A stretch of 64,000 nt of DNA from the NCBI RefSeq assembly GCF_018294505.1, contig NC_057795.1, forward strand, positions 232,480,643 to 232,544,642, written 5' to 3'. The stretch comes from Triticum aestivum. Lineage: Eukaryota; Streptophyta; Magnoliopsida; Poales; Poaceae. Numbering within the stretch: the stretch's first letter is position 1; the number at the start of each line of letters is the position of its first letter. The position numbers were made by a program, and so were the translations under genes. Under the pieces are notes generated by a model. That model saw nothing but the letters and a program-made list of their open reading frames with translations. It was not told the DNA's origin and did not search any database. Of this stretch, positions 23,117 through 34,402 are shown piece by piece.

Positions 23117-23641
23117 CTACTCCTCATCGTCGAAGATATCGATGATGATTGGCTCCTTGGACATGGAAGAGGGTGAGGCCTCCACATCGTGGGTTCCCTC
23201 ATCATAGTGGTGAGTTGCCAGAGCCGCTCTGAGCATTAACCTATTGGCTCTCGAGTTGAGGTAAGCACGTGCACACTAAGAAAACACCTCATAGTTTTCG
23301 TTGAAGGCACCGACGGTGGCCTCGAGAAAACGCCACGAACTGTCGTTCAGAGCAGCCAACCGCGTCGCAGCGTCGGCGTGTGAGGCATCGACGGTGGCCT
23401 CGACGGCGAGGTTCTCCTCCAAGTTCTGGGGGTCGGCATAAATGGCAGCCATCGTGACCTCATCTGCGTGTGCGGCCGCGATTTGCTTCTCCGCTGCCAA
23501 ATGCTCCTTGAGCTCCTGTCTATACTGTGTCCACCATAGGCTTAGGGAGGCGCTTATTTGGTGGAAGGGTCGGTGATTTGTGTGGAAGGTGTCGCACCAG
23601 CGGTCGGGGTGTGCGGGTTGTGGAAGGAGGAGGAGGATGGG
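23117..23641 (-). pseudogene. unrecognised gene fragment cut by element 2
   Basis: A minus-strand frame with TAG at 23276-23278 and a natural-looking stop at 23117-23119. It encodes an Ala/Glu-rich, possibly helical segment ('QELKEHLAAEKQIAAAHADE'), then 'ANRLMLRAALATHHYDEGTH' and an acidic end 'EPIIIDIFDDEE'. The upstream end is cut by the LTR of element 2 at 23642; the apparent start codon lies in that LTR and is not original. I do not recognise the product. It could be the 5' part of the B3-like gene or a separate captured gene. Confidence 0.4.
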
Positions 23642-24159
23642 TGTCATGGAATTGTCACGTTAGATGTCCTAGTGGAAGGACTTAGTGAGGGAGCCATCGC
23701 AACTAGGAAACTTAAAGGGGTTAATCGGGACAAAGGACACGGGATTTATACTGGTCGGCCCCTTAAGGTGAAGGTAAAAGCCTACGATCCAGTTTTGAGT
23801 GGGATTGCTTATGTCTCGATTACCAGGGAGCGAAATCGTTTGACCTGGCTCTCGGTCTGATCTTACATGCCCTGAATCACCGTCAGGTCGTCCCTTTATA
23901 TACAGAGGTCGACACCCAGTGGCTCACAGAGTCCCGGCCGGCTCATAAACAGTGTCCGGCTCGGTCTCTAACTATTCTTGCCTTACAATACAAGTCACGT
24001 ACATATGGCGGTTTAACTCTACGGGCCTTAAGTCGCCTTTGGGCTTTGGGCCCTTAACTGAACCGCCATCTTCAAGCTTGGTCTTCGGCTTCAAGAGTAC
24101 TCATAGGTATAACCCGGCCCCTCCTGGGCGGGTCATACCTAATTGTTATATCCCCAACA
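23642..24159 (-). repeat. Element 2 3' LTR
   Basis: 518 bp reading, on the + strand, TGTCATGGAATTGTCACG to ATATCCCCAACA. It is homologous to, but clearly diverged from, the LTRs of element 3. The polypurine-type sequence (minus CCAATTTGGGGCCTAA) lies directly at 24160-24175. A TATATAAAG-like box on the minus strand is near 23899. Confidence 0.85.
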
Positions 24160-25212
24160 TTAGGCCCCAAATTGGTTTGAACTGGTTCATGTCAATCTTC
24201 GACACTTAAGAAAAATCTTCTGCTCTTGGCTTATGAAATTTTTGTAACCCGCCATGACATCATCCTTTGGACTTGTGGTAACCCGCCATGACGTCATCTT
24301 CCATTAATGCACGTTTTGTCCAACATATCTCAACGGATCCTTATCTTAATGACCATCCCGAGAATCGAGGCGTCCTTGTAGCTGGATAACCATGTTTTCA
24401 ACCTCCTCGTTTTTCGCGCCCACTTATTAGTCTTCCTTTATAAATATACATGACCGGGTCTTTCCTCATTCTCCCCTCTCCCCATCTTCTTCCTCGCGCA
24501 ACCCTACTGCCTCTCGAGCTCTGCCTCCACCACAGCACACCTCGTCTTCCTCGACCTTGGCCGCTGCATCAACCTGCATCAGTCTAGAGAACGGAGGCGA
24601 CCCTCCGCAGTAGATCTGCAGCTGTAAGTCTTCTCCTTCCCGCACCTCAGATCTGCATTAGGGTTTGCAAGTTCCTCTGTGTTCTTCGTGGTTCATCACG
24701 GTTTCTTCGTAGTTCTTCCTCCGCGGCCTCATTTGATCCAAAAGTAGTATGGAACTTATGCGGTAGTTGTTTCACGTCCATTTTTGATACTAGTGGATCC
24801 CTTTTTCTTGCAAAGAAGCCTCGTTAGAACTCATGAACTCATCTGTACCACGGTTTTAGGTCTAGAATATTTTGTTTTCTGAACAGCCGTTTGAGCCAAA
24901 ATAATTGCTGCAACCTGTGAAACTTGTTTATGCAACACTTAGGCAAAAATTATTTTTGATAGATCCATCTAGCCATGGCGACTCTTATCACCGGCTTAAA
25001 AAGGCAATGCTCAATTGATACTCTTGACCGCCCAAGGCGGTTTAGATAACTTAACTGCTTATGGCGCTCATGGCGGCTTAAATAATCTGAAATAATTAGT
25101 CTTATACCATTAGGCCCCTATATAAGCCGCCATCTTGAGTATGCACTGTAATGTTTTTCTTCGGCTTAAATTTGAACCGGAAATTTTTACTCTTTCTTAG
25201 GCTTTCATCACA
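24160..25212 (+). other. promoter and intron-containing leader of element 2 antisense gene
   Basis: Non-coding in both strands. It holds the gag-pol polypurine tract at its left edge, the antisense TATA box, a CT-rich leader (about 24470-24560) and a putative 5' leader intron from about 24623 to 25199. No other gene is supported. Confidence 0.5.
24439..24448 (+). promoter_or_regulatory. TATA box of element 2 antisense gene
   Basis: TATAAATATA about 775 bp before the antisense ATG. Downstream are a pyrimidine-rich leader and a GTAAGTC donor near 24622. An acceptor TTTCTTAG at about 25192-25199 sits just before the ATG, so the leader appears to contain an intron. Element 3 shows the same arrangement. 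Confidence 0.55.
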
Positions 25213-28200
25213 ATGGCACCGAAACCACCCACTTCATGCAATGGGTCAAATCCATCGTCATAGATAGTACGCTTGATGACTTTGTGAAGACCGGCTATCT
25301 GCTGAAGAAGGAAGTTATGTCTTATCGTGCCCCTAACCAGACAGAGGAAATTCCCCAGCCCAAAGCGGGGGAGGTCATCATCTTCACTGATCATATGAAC
25401 CGGGGGTTTTCACCACCCGGCTCAAAATTCTTTAGGGATGTCCTACACTTCTTTGACCTCCGACCTCAAGACATCGGACCCAATTCCGTGTCTAATATTT
25501 GCAATTTTCAAGTGTTCAGCGAGGTATACCTTGGAGAAGAACCCAGCTTGCTACTCTTTAGAGAGTTATTCTACTTGAACCACCAGAATGAGTGTGCCAA
25601 TGGACAAAGCTTGGAACTTGGCGGTGTCTCAATCCAGCATCGGAGAGACGTGATTTTTCCTTATGCCCACCCACCAAGTCATCCCAAAGACTGGAACTAG
25701 ACATGGTTCTATTGTCAAGACACTTCTCCGACTGATGAAAATCCTCCGCCCAGCTTTTGTGCTCTGCGTCTGGAGTCCAAACATCCACTTCCTGATAAGA
25801 TAACAGCCGCCAAACGCAAGACACTCGCCCCCACCCTGGCTAAAATCAAGGCTCTTCCGGGGAACAGGCTAAATGGCATCAATTTAGTCCGGGTTTGGCT
25901 CGCCTGGCAGGTCATTCCATAGAGCTGCCGCCCCGGCCTGATGTGCACCTACACAGGCAAGAAAGATGACCCTCTGCGGCACAATTCTGACGATCTACCT
26001 GACCACGTCATCAACAACATGACCAAGTCTCTCCTAAATGAAAGCCTAGCATACTGAGGTAAAGTGGGCTTAAGCCCTTTCTGTGAAGCTAACCCGACTC
26101 CAGCGGTAAACCACCCATCTGAATAAATTACCTTCATCTTTTGATATTTCATTTGTACTCACACTTTTGCCGATTTTTCACAGGCTGGTGATATATTCTA
26201 GAAGGTCAAATATGATCACGAGGCTGCAAAAAAGTCCAGGAAGGCCAAGAGAGCCGCCAGAAAAGAGGCTGCGAAGAAGAAGGGCGAGAAGGCCACCGCC
26301 TCTGACTTGCTTCGGCTAGAAGTACTTCTGAGTCAGAGGTAGCCATTGACTCTCTTGGCTCCTTTTTTAACCACCTTATTGACACTGATTATCAGCAGGA
26401 GGACATAGGAACAAACCATGGAAAGGATGAAGAGGTAACTATCATTTCCTCCAACTCCGAGCCTTTGCCAAGACAGAAAATCCGAAGAGTAACCCGGAAA
26501 GTAACATTTTCACATCCCTTAGCTTATCAAGATCCTCAATTTCTTTTGAAGCGACAGATTCATGAGAGCCGGAGGCAGACCCGGACCAACAAGGATGCGG
26601 AACTCTCCTCCGGCTTACCTGATACACCAATGAAGCATCGGAACAAGGTCACTTCTAATTTAAATCCCTGTTATCCTTTGGCGGGTCTCACTCGTCAACC
26701 ACTCAATTCTTCTGACCCAAATTATCAGGAAACATCACCTTCCTCCGGTGACTCAGTGTAGTCCAATTTGCCGGCTTTTAAAACCGCTCCAGGTTACTGA
26801 TAACCTACTTATCCTGTATTCATTTCAATTCGTTGTATTTACACTGACCTTTTGATCTTATGTAGCGGAAAAGCAAAGCCCAGCAAAAAGGTGAAGAAGA
26901 ACAAGCCGGCCGAAGAGCCAATCTTCAAAGAGCCAGAACTTGGAACGGCCGCACCTAAAGCCTCTACTCATGAGCCGCCACCTGAACTAGCTCATGACAC
27001 GCCAACACCAGCTGCTGACCCGCCTGCCGAACAAGCCGCCGATGGTTCTGAAAACCCGGAAGTTCCTAGCCCGACCAAGACAGACGATCTGCAAAGTACT
27101 GATGTTGAGATTACTGAGACCAGCTTTGCTGAGCCGGGGAGGCCAACCGTGTTGGCCAAATGTTCTGCCAAGGAGGAGCTTCTGGAACGCCGCAGGGTCA
27201 AGCTTGATGTTGCTGATTACACTCACATGAGTATTGTAGAAGTTTTTTTCTTGCTATATGAGCCAAGTACATAGTAGCCGTGACGTTGAAATTGATATGG
27301 TGAAGCAGATGCACCATAAATTTGAGGTACAATCCCTTCTGCATACTAATTTATCCTTATTATGCCAACCCCCAAGTCTATTGCTTATGATGCATATGTT
27401 GTGGACTTAGAAACAAGCTAGAAGCTAGATAACATTAGTGATATATTCGGATAACATGCAAGAAAACCGGCTTACTCCATAGTCCCCAAGGGCCGGCTTA
27501 ATCAGCATGGTTGAGCCGGTCCTTCATATGCTTGTATAGAATAAAACACTTGAAAAAACTTTAACAACAATATGCATTAGCCCCCAAGTGCCAAGTACTC
27601 TTGCTTGCAAAGTGCTTGGGACTTACTCTCATGAACCGCCACTTAAGTAAAATTCTTCGGTAGACATTAGCCCCCAAGTGCCAATTGTTGTTGCTTGCAA
27701 AAGGCTTGGGACTTAATATTGTATGATAATAGTCATGATTTTGACCCGGTACTTGTACAGGCCACCACCAGTCAACTTGAATCGGAAATATTTGACCTGA
27801 AGAACCGCCTGCCATTATTATGCAGGCCCCAGGAGTTCAAATCTTAATCAAGACATGCTGATAAAGCTGAAGGAGGTTTATACGATGGTGGAAGAACTCT
27901 ACGCCGGGTCTCAGCGTGCCTTAGCAACAGTGGCCCTGTCAAATGAAGTGCCCACACTCCTGGTGGATGTGCTAAGGAAACTCTCTGTGCTGCCCCAGCG
28001 ACTAACTGAACTAAGGCGATCGTCCGCAAGAGCCGAAGCCGTGGCTGCCTTAAGTCGGGCCAAAGCTTGGCTACCAGAGTTAGACCCGACCGACATCACT
28101 ATTGGTTATCCAAGCCTTAAGGAGGATGGCACTAACTTTGAACAACAAGACTTCGCCACTTGTGTGAAGGAGATACGCCCCATGGCCACCTTGATAGCTG

Positions 28201-28468
28201 GTCAAGCGGATCTCACCAAGTACCAGCCGGGTTATGACACGGAGAACCGGAGAATTCCAACACCACATTATCAAGTGACCAGCCTGATCCCCCAATCTGT
28301 AAGCATACCTTCGCCCCTGAAGTTGACCTGGCCGGACTAATTGATGATGAAGCTAAATTTGAAGCTTTGAATGGCATTGACTGGTCATCATCAACCTTCC
28401 AGGAAAGGGAACAGGGCCAAGAAGCGGAGAGGGCTGACCCGGACGCTTCCGGTCAACACGATAATTAA
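25213..28468 (+). pseudogene. Element 2 antisense additional gene (aORF), multi-exon, broken
   Basis: The gene faces gag-pol. ATG at 25213 lies 13 bases after a leader acceptor. Exon 1 (25213-26105) encodes the conserved domain: 'GEVIIFTDHMNRGFSPPGSK', 'FDLRPQDIGPNSVSN', 'EEPSLLLFRELFYLN', 'LELGGVSIQ', with TAG codons near 25698 and 25919. Exon 2 (26184 to about 26792) is Lys-rich then acidic. Exon 3 (26866-27326) is Pro/Glu-rich. Exon 4 starts at 27761. The last part gives the helical C-terminal 'MVEELYAGSQRALATVALSN' and ends 'DPDASGQHDN' at 28468 after a frameshift. The layout matches element 3. It resembles the Transposase_28 'putative gypsy type transposon' family. Its function is unknown. 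Confidence 0.65.
27578..27712 (+). repeat. intronic direct repeat with CATTAGCCCCCAAGTGCCAA
   Basis: Two copies of a unit starting ATTAGCCCCCAAGTGCCAA (27579 and 27668) and ending GCTTGGGACTTA lie in the long third intron of the element 2 antisense gene. Each can fold weakly because CCCAAGT faces GCTTGGG. The same unit is duplicated in the matching intron of element 3 (near 32532 and 32614). Confidence 0.6.
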
Positions 28469-28705
28469 CCCGCCAGGCGGTTCATACCTGTGATCTACTG
28501 AAAAACAATATTAATCATTTGGACTCGGGGAGTCATGTAATAGGGTGGAAATAACTTTGTCTTGCCGTGCCATCGTGCACATTTTTGGTGCTCAACATTG
28601 TTAAGCCGCCATCTTATATTTACCTGTATCATGCTTATCGTCTGTTCTCCTTATTCTTTAGCAAGTCTCTGAACTGCCGTGCACATAGGAATAGATCACA
28701 AGATC

Positions 28706-29189
28706 TGTCGTGGATTTGTCACGGCAGATGTCCTAGCGAAAGGACTTAGTCGTGGAGCCATCGCTACGAGTTTACTTGAAGGGGTTAAAGCGGACACAAA
28801 TACACGAGGATTTTATACTAGTTCGGCCCCTTCGATGAAGGTAAAAGCCTATGTCTAGTTGTGATGGAATTGATATGATCTCGATGGCTAGGGAGCAAAC
28901 AAGCTTCGCCTAGGCTCGAGTTGTGGTTGTCTGTCTTGAACCGCCACTGGGTCGTCCCCTTATATACACGGGTGACGCCCGTCGGTCCATAGAGTCCTAA
29001 CCAGTTCATACTCGTATTCCGGTTGCTATCTCTCTATTCCTTACTTACAATACAAGTCATACATCAAGCCGGTTTACGGCTACATGTTCTAACCGACTAC
29101 AGGCCTTGGGCCTTCATCTGTTTACGCCACTAATGAAGTTAACCCGGCCCAAGTAGGCCGGTTTACGCCTAGTGGTAATATCCCCAACA
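28706..29189 (-). repeat. Element 3 3' LTR
   Basis: 484 bp, on the + strand TGTCGTGGATTTGTCACG to ATATCCCCAACA. It is adjacent to a polypurine-type tract at 29190-29205 (minus CAATCTGGGGCCTAA). The minus-strand TATA box TATATAAG is at about 28959-28966. Confidence 0.95.
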
Positions 29190-30151
29190 TTAGGCCCCAG
29201 ATTGATTTGAACTGGTTCATGTCAATCCTTCACACCATCTTGCGTCTTGGATATCTTCTGTTAATTGGCAAATCTCCATGTCGTCATCATTTTTGGTTGC
29301 TGTAAACCGGCATGACGTCATCAGTTTTGGTTACTGTAAACCAGCATGACGTCATTATGAAATTCATAACGCCCTCTTAATGATAGCTCCTGGATTCGCG
29401 CGTTTGACCTAGCTCGGTTGCCTTATAAATAAGACCGAAGGGTCATTTCCTTTCTCTTCCCCTTCGTCCCTTCTTCTTCTTCTTCCTTACGTCGCCGGCT
29501 TTGGAGCTCCGGCACCACCGTCGACCTCTGCCTCGTCTCGGGCCGCTGCATCAACCTAAACGTACCAGGGTGTTGTGGCGTCTTTCCGCATCTTCTCCGT
29601 TCCCGGTAAGTCCTCTCTCCTTCTTAACCTAGATCTGTTCTTAGGGTTCCATGTTCTTGCTATGTTCATTGGGCGTTCATAGCTATTCTCTAACCTTGAA
29701 TGCATCTGTGAACTCTTGCTGTGCTTAGTAGCGATCCCTTTAGCATCCGACTGCTATTTCTCATCCAAGCGCATAGATCTCCCGCACATATCCGCTCAAT
29801 GGTTCACTTCTGTTTCCGCCTTAGTCTTTGAAATATTTCCTGTTTTTGTGAGCTTGCTGTAGATCCGCGGCTGTAACACGATTTTGTGAAATTTGTTTCT
29901 GCATAACTAGTTATCCATAGTTTCAATTGCTTCCGATGCTTAGGCCAGGCGGTTTAACTTCACCATAGAGAAAAAATTGCTAAACCGGTATATATGTCAT
30001 TAGTCCCCTGGTTGAACCGCTAGAATCCATCTGATGCCGCGTTGTAGAAGACCGGTTTATGGGTACTGCCTCCGGTTTACCGTATTTAGATCAACACCTT
30101 TTTATTCGGCATGTCCTTGAACCAGATCACCTATTTCTTGTAGATCTCTTC
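29190..30151 (+). other. promoter and intron-containing leader of element 3 antisense gene
   Basis: Non-coding. It contains the element's polypurine tract at the left edge, a TATA box at 29424-29431, a CT-rich leader with a short CTT microsatellite near 29470, a GGTAAGTCC donor near 29605 and an acceptor CTTGTAG at 30136-30142 just before the ATG. The same leader plan is seen in element 2. Confidence 0.55.
29424..29431 (+). promoter_or_regulatory. TATA box of element 3 antisense gene
   Basis: TATAAATA in CCTTATAAATAAGACCG, oriented + and so driving transcription against gag-pol. The equivalent box in element 2 is at 24439-24448. Confidence 0.55.
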
Positions 30152-33100
30152 ATGGCCAAACAAGTGTACGAGTGCAACTGGGTTCCCTCCCGTGTCACAG
30201 AATCACAGCTGGACGATCTAGTCCTGATCGGCACTTTGGATAGCAAAGATACGATTCACTGGAGGGTTCCTGGAGATGAATGTCCTCCCATGCCCCAGGA
30301 AGGAGAGGTCATGGTCTTCGCAGATCACATGGCCCGGGGCTTCAAACCGCCCGGCTCTAAATTTTATCGGGATGTGTTAGCCAACTTTCAACTCCGTCCA
30401 CAAGATACTGGCCCCAACTCCGTCACCAATCTATGTCACTTTCAAGTACTTTCTGAGGCATACCTTCAAGAGGAGCCTTCAGTCGAGTTATTTAGAGATC
30501 TCTTTCATCTAAACCGCCATACTGAATTCACCGATGGCCCTAATACCGAACTGGGCGGTATGGCCATTCAGAAGAGGAAGGAAATCACCTATCCCCATGT
30601 CAAACTCCATACTCACCCCAAGGAGTGGAACGCAACTTGGTTTTATTTCAAGGATACCTCCCCTGACAACGAAAATCCCTTGCCTGGCTTCTGTCCGGAA
30701 CGGCTCAGCAACACTCACCCTTTTCCACAAAGGCTAAGCGCCAAGGAGAGAATTAAATATGCCCCTCAACTGTCCAAGCTCCGGGCCTTCATGGCCAATG
30801 GTTTAACAGGAATAGACCTTGCACGCTGCTGGATATCATGGAGCATTCTGCCTCTAAGCCGGCGCCCTGGTTTGATGTGCGAATACACTGGCAGTGTCGA
30901 TGACCCACTCCAACATATCAAAATCCAGGTCTCCGACGACGAAGTCACATAATCTGTAAAGAAGATGTTGAATGAACCGGAGCACCTCTGTGCTCAAACC
31001 GGTCTGCTTCCTTACTGCACCACCAGCGAAACGCCAGCGGTAAGATTTTTCTTGCTTTATTATTGAACATGTTACTGCTTTATCTGTCTGACCTTTAATT
31101 ATTGTTGATCCAGAGTGATAATCCGTTTTGGAGCAAGAAGCTTTCACAAAATAAAACGGAGAAGGCAGGGCGGCCAACCCGGCCCAAGACCAAGGCTATC
31201 AAGAAACCAGCTCGTAAAAGAAAGACCACCGCTTCATCTGACCCAGCCATTGATGATGATGTGGGTAATCCGGATCTTGAGGTAGAACTTGATTCACTTG
31301 GCTTACTTTTTACCCGCCTTATTGATGATGATGCTTGTCAGGATGACGCTGAGGCCAACAATGCGGGCTTCGTTGAGGTAACTATTCTCTCTTCTGATTC
31401 AGAAATCTTGCCTTTGCCAAAATCTCGCCGGACAAACCGGAATGTTAAATTTTCTCATCCTCTTGCTTATTTGGATCCCAACTTTCTTATGAAGACCCAG
31501 CAACACGAAGCTCGCCGCACAACCCGGCATAGCGGCCAGGTAGTTACTTCTGCCGGTTTACCGAACAGTCCGGTTCGAAAACGCCGCTCCGAGGTCTCCG
31601 ACCTTTTTATTGATTTAAATCCTAAAGCGGGTTTCTTCCATCAACCTCTTAATCCATCCGACTCCGATTACCAGGTCACTTCTCATTCATCGTCTGGTGA
31701 ATCGTCGGCCACCCAGCTACCACCTTTGAAAACAGTTGCTGGGTAAGTTAAACCGAACATATGCTTCCAGTATACTCCGCAATGGCTTACGCTTTTCCTT
31801 GACTTTTTATTTTTCTTTCAGGGCTAAACCGAAACCAAGCAAGAAGGCCCGCCTGGATAGAGCGGCTGAAGAAGATGTGGCCCCAGAACATGATCAAGCA
31901 CCTGATCATGAAGTGTTTACTTGTGAAGATATCCCCAATGATCCTCCTCTGCAAGACGACGTTATCCCTGAAGAAGGTCTTATTAATACTCCAGCCTCTG
32001 CTGATCCGCCTGCCAGCTCTGTCCAGATTGAGAAATCCCACACTCCTGCTGACAAACCGGCCGCGCCAATCCAAACCGGCGAGTCAAAAGATGATGATGT
32101 TGTGATTACCGGCGTAGGCCGCTCTGAGCCCGGGAATCCTGTCACCCTTACCAGGCATACCATCAAAGAGGATTCTTCCCCTTTGAACAAAGGAAAATGG
32201 GATGTTGAATTAGAGACATACGCCGCTCTGAATGCTCAAGATCTTCACTCTGGCTATTTAAACCGGCTTTACACTAGCCGTGACTGTGAAGCTGGCCTGG
32301 TTAAAATGATGAGGGATAAATTTGAGGTAAATTCCTTCTTTCCTTTCTGCCATTGCATTCATCCTTGTAGCCCCAAGGGCCGGTTTGTGACCTTGGTCAA
32401 AACCGGGACTTGATCCTAAACATTTTTGAAATTCGTCGGCATAACCCTCGAGGGCCGGTCTAACTTAGCATAAGTAAACCGGGTCTCAAAAAGAAAAAGC
32501 TATCCTTAGAACATAATTTGATCAAATAGCCATTAGCCCCCAAGTGCCAAGTTGAATACTTGTATTGAGCTTGGGACTTTGTAATCTAGCAGTATACAAA
32601 AAATTGAAGGTGCATTAGCCCCCAAGTATCAGGCATATAACTTTGTTATGTGGTTGATACTTCCATTTCTTGGATCGCCTGTGCAAAGCTTAAAATGCCA
32701 TCTGTATGCAGGCTGAGGTGAAAATCAAGGAGGACCAGATTGCCGATTTGCAGGAGGCCCTGAAGACCCAGCAGGCTGAAACAGATAAGGCCAAGCAAGA
32801 ATTAACCAGCGCTTTGAGCACTGCTGAACGGCTGAAAGAAGGCTTCAAGAAAGAGCGGGCTAACTGGGCCACTGAGAAGGTCGGTTTAACCAAAAGAGAG
32901 GAAATGCTGAAGCGGCCCTTAAACCAGTGGTGGATGAACTGACGGCCGTATAGCGGCAAATACACTCCATGACTGCTGCAATCTTTAGTAAGCTCCTTGT
33001 AATTTCTGTGATAAATTTGAATCTGCTGTATCGTAAATCCGGTTTGAGACCATTCTAATCTTGTTGTAGGCACACGTATTGGGCATTTATGAAATGATGT

Positions 33101-33701
33101 GCGGAAGAAATTGAAAGCTGCCTACACCTTGGTGGAACAATTGTATACCGGAGCCCAACGGATCATCACCACAGCTTCTCACAACAACCTGGCGCCCTCT
33201 TTAATCCAGGACACTCTTAGCAAGTTGTCAATGCTTCCAGCCCGGATTGAGGAACTGAAAAAATCCGCTGCCCGAACCGGAGCCATCAATGCCTTAATCC
33301 GGGCAAAGGCATGGGTGCCCGACTTTGATCCTGTGGAAGCAGCTCAAGGCTATCCCAGTCTGAAAGAAGATGGCTTTGAATTCAACAAAGAAGATTTAAG
33401 GGCCATAAACCGTGCAGTGCGCCCTCTGGCTTGCCAGCTAGCTGAAGAGGCAGATTTGACGCATTATCAAGCGCAATATAATAATCAAAACAAGCGAGTG
33501 CCTGCCCCAACTGTTGAAGCGGAGAATCTGATTCCTCCAATCCGTAAGCACACTTACGCCCCTGATATTGAACCGTCTTCCCTGATCCATGAAGAGGCTA
33601 TTTTCCAAGCTTTAATGGGAATCGACTGGACCACTGTTGACTTCCATCCAATGGGTAGAGACGAGGAAGCTGAAGCGGTGGAGGATGAGGAGCAGGCTTG
33701 A
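30152..33701 (+). pseudogene. Element 3 antisense additional gene (aORF), five exons, nearly intact
   Basis: ATG 30152 is chosen because it follows an acceptor by 9 bases and matches the start in element 2. Exons read 30152-31039, 31114-31742, 31822-32326, 32712-32987 and 33070-33701, all with GT-AG edges. The first three junctions keep frame exactly (phases 0, 2, 0). Exon 1 holds the conserved domain: 'GEVMVFADHMARGFKPPGSK', 'LRPQDTGPNSVTNLCHFQVL', 'LFRDLFHLNRHTEF', 'LARCWISWSILPLSRRPGLM'. Exon 2 starts Lys/Arg-rich (possible nuclear signal 'KKPARKRKT'), exon 3 is acidic, exon 4 a coiled coil, exon 5 helical. Lesions: TAA at 30950-30952, a frameshift in exon 4, TGA early in exon 5. It resembles Transposase_28. 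The role is unknown. Confidence 0.7.
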
Positions 33702-33984
33702 ACCAGAAGCCGGTTTGAAGAGCTATTTGCAACATCCTTCCACAAAAACAATGATGTTAACAGGGAAAAGGTAAACCAGGCAGACTCCTCCGGATTTAAA
33801 GGGGGATCAAAAATCATTGGCTGAGCCGGAAGAAATATGCTTGTTGACATACAAGAAATCCAACAAAAGCAAAGAACGAACAAACCATGGAAACAACATG
33901 GAAGCAAAGGCAATGATAAAAACCATTTGCAAAAATATGCTATACTGAGCTGTTCAGATGGTATTACCATGGTCGGACAGGATC

Positions 33985-34230
33985 AAGGCCCCCAATAGGA
34001 GTGACAATGATTCAAGTCAGCCAGGTCCCCAAATGACTCGTGGCATATATGCCAGATCAAGAGGCGTGACAATGGTTCGGGTTCGACCATGCCCCCAAGT
34101 GATTTTGTGGCCTTAGGCCGACCAAGAGGCGTGTCTGGTTCAGACTTGACCATGTCCCCAAATGATCTGGTGGCTGTCGCCTATCAAAGGGTGTTCGTTG
34201 GTTCGGACACGACCAAGGCCCCCAGTGATA
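33985..34230. repeat. Element 3 convergence tandem repeat, about 64-bp unit
   Basis: Units each begin with (T/C)CCCCAA(A/G)TGA and end GACCA(T/A)G: 34025, 34091, 34154 and partial copies at 33985 and 34218, giving spacings of 66, 63 and 64 bp. It lies exactly between the end of the antisense gene (33701) and the end of pol (34403), so both transcripts converge on it. Confidence 0.7.
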
Positions 34231-34402
34231 TATAAAAAGCAAATGTCAAGGGGTAAACCGGAGGTCGCTTTAAACAGAAACCACTCCGTGTAACCTCGCA
34301 TGATGAGAAAGACAGAGACCCCGCTTTAGCTGAGGCTCCGGTTTGATATATCAAAGATAATATATACATTGTCATGATATGTACATAGATAGAGCCGATG
34401 GC

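Larger units (their letters stand above)
20228..23641. mobile_element. CACTA-like DNA transposon insertion, one end seen, carrying gene fragments
   Basis: Sequence starts CACTGGTACAGTGAGG exactly where element A integrase breaks off, and is followed by direct subterminal repeats, both hallmarks of CACTA elements. The other terminus is not visible; element 2 interrupts at 23642, so it may lie beyond the window. No transposase domain was found. The interior holds a decayed B3-domain-like gene and an unrecognised minus-strand frame, which would fit a non-autonomous element that captured host sequence. A host-DNA origin without CACTA capture cannot be excluded. Confidence 0.5.

Noticed and set aside
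30059..30151. Upstream start for the element 3 antisense gene at 30059
   Set aside because: The segment lies before an acceptor site and has no counterpart in element 2; the start at 30152 fits both elements.
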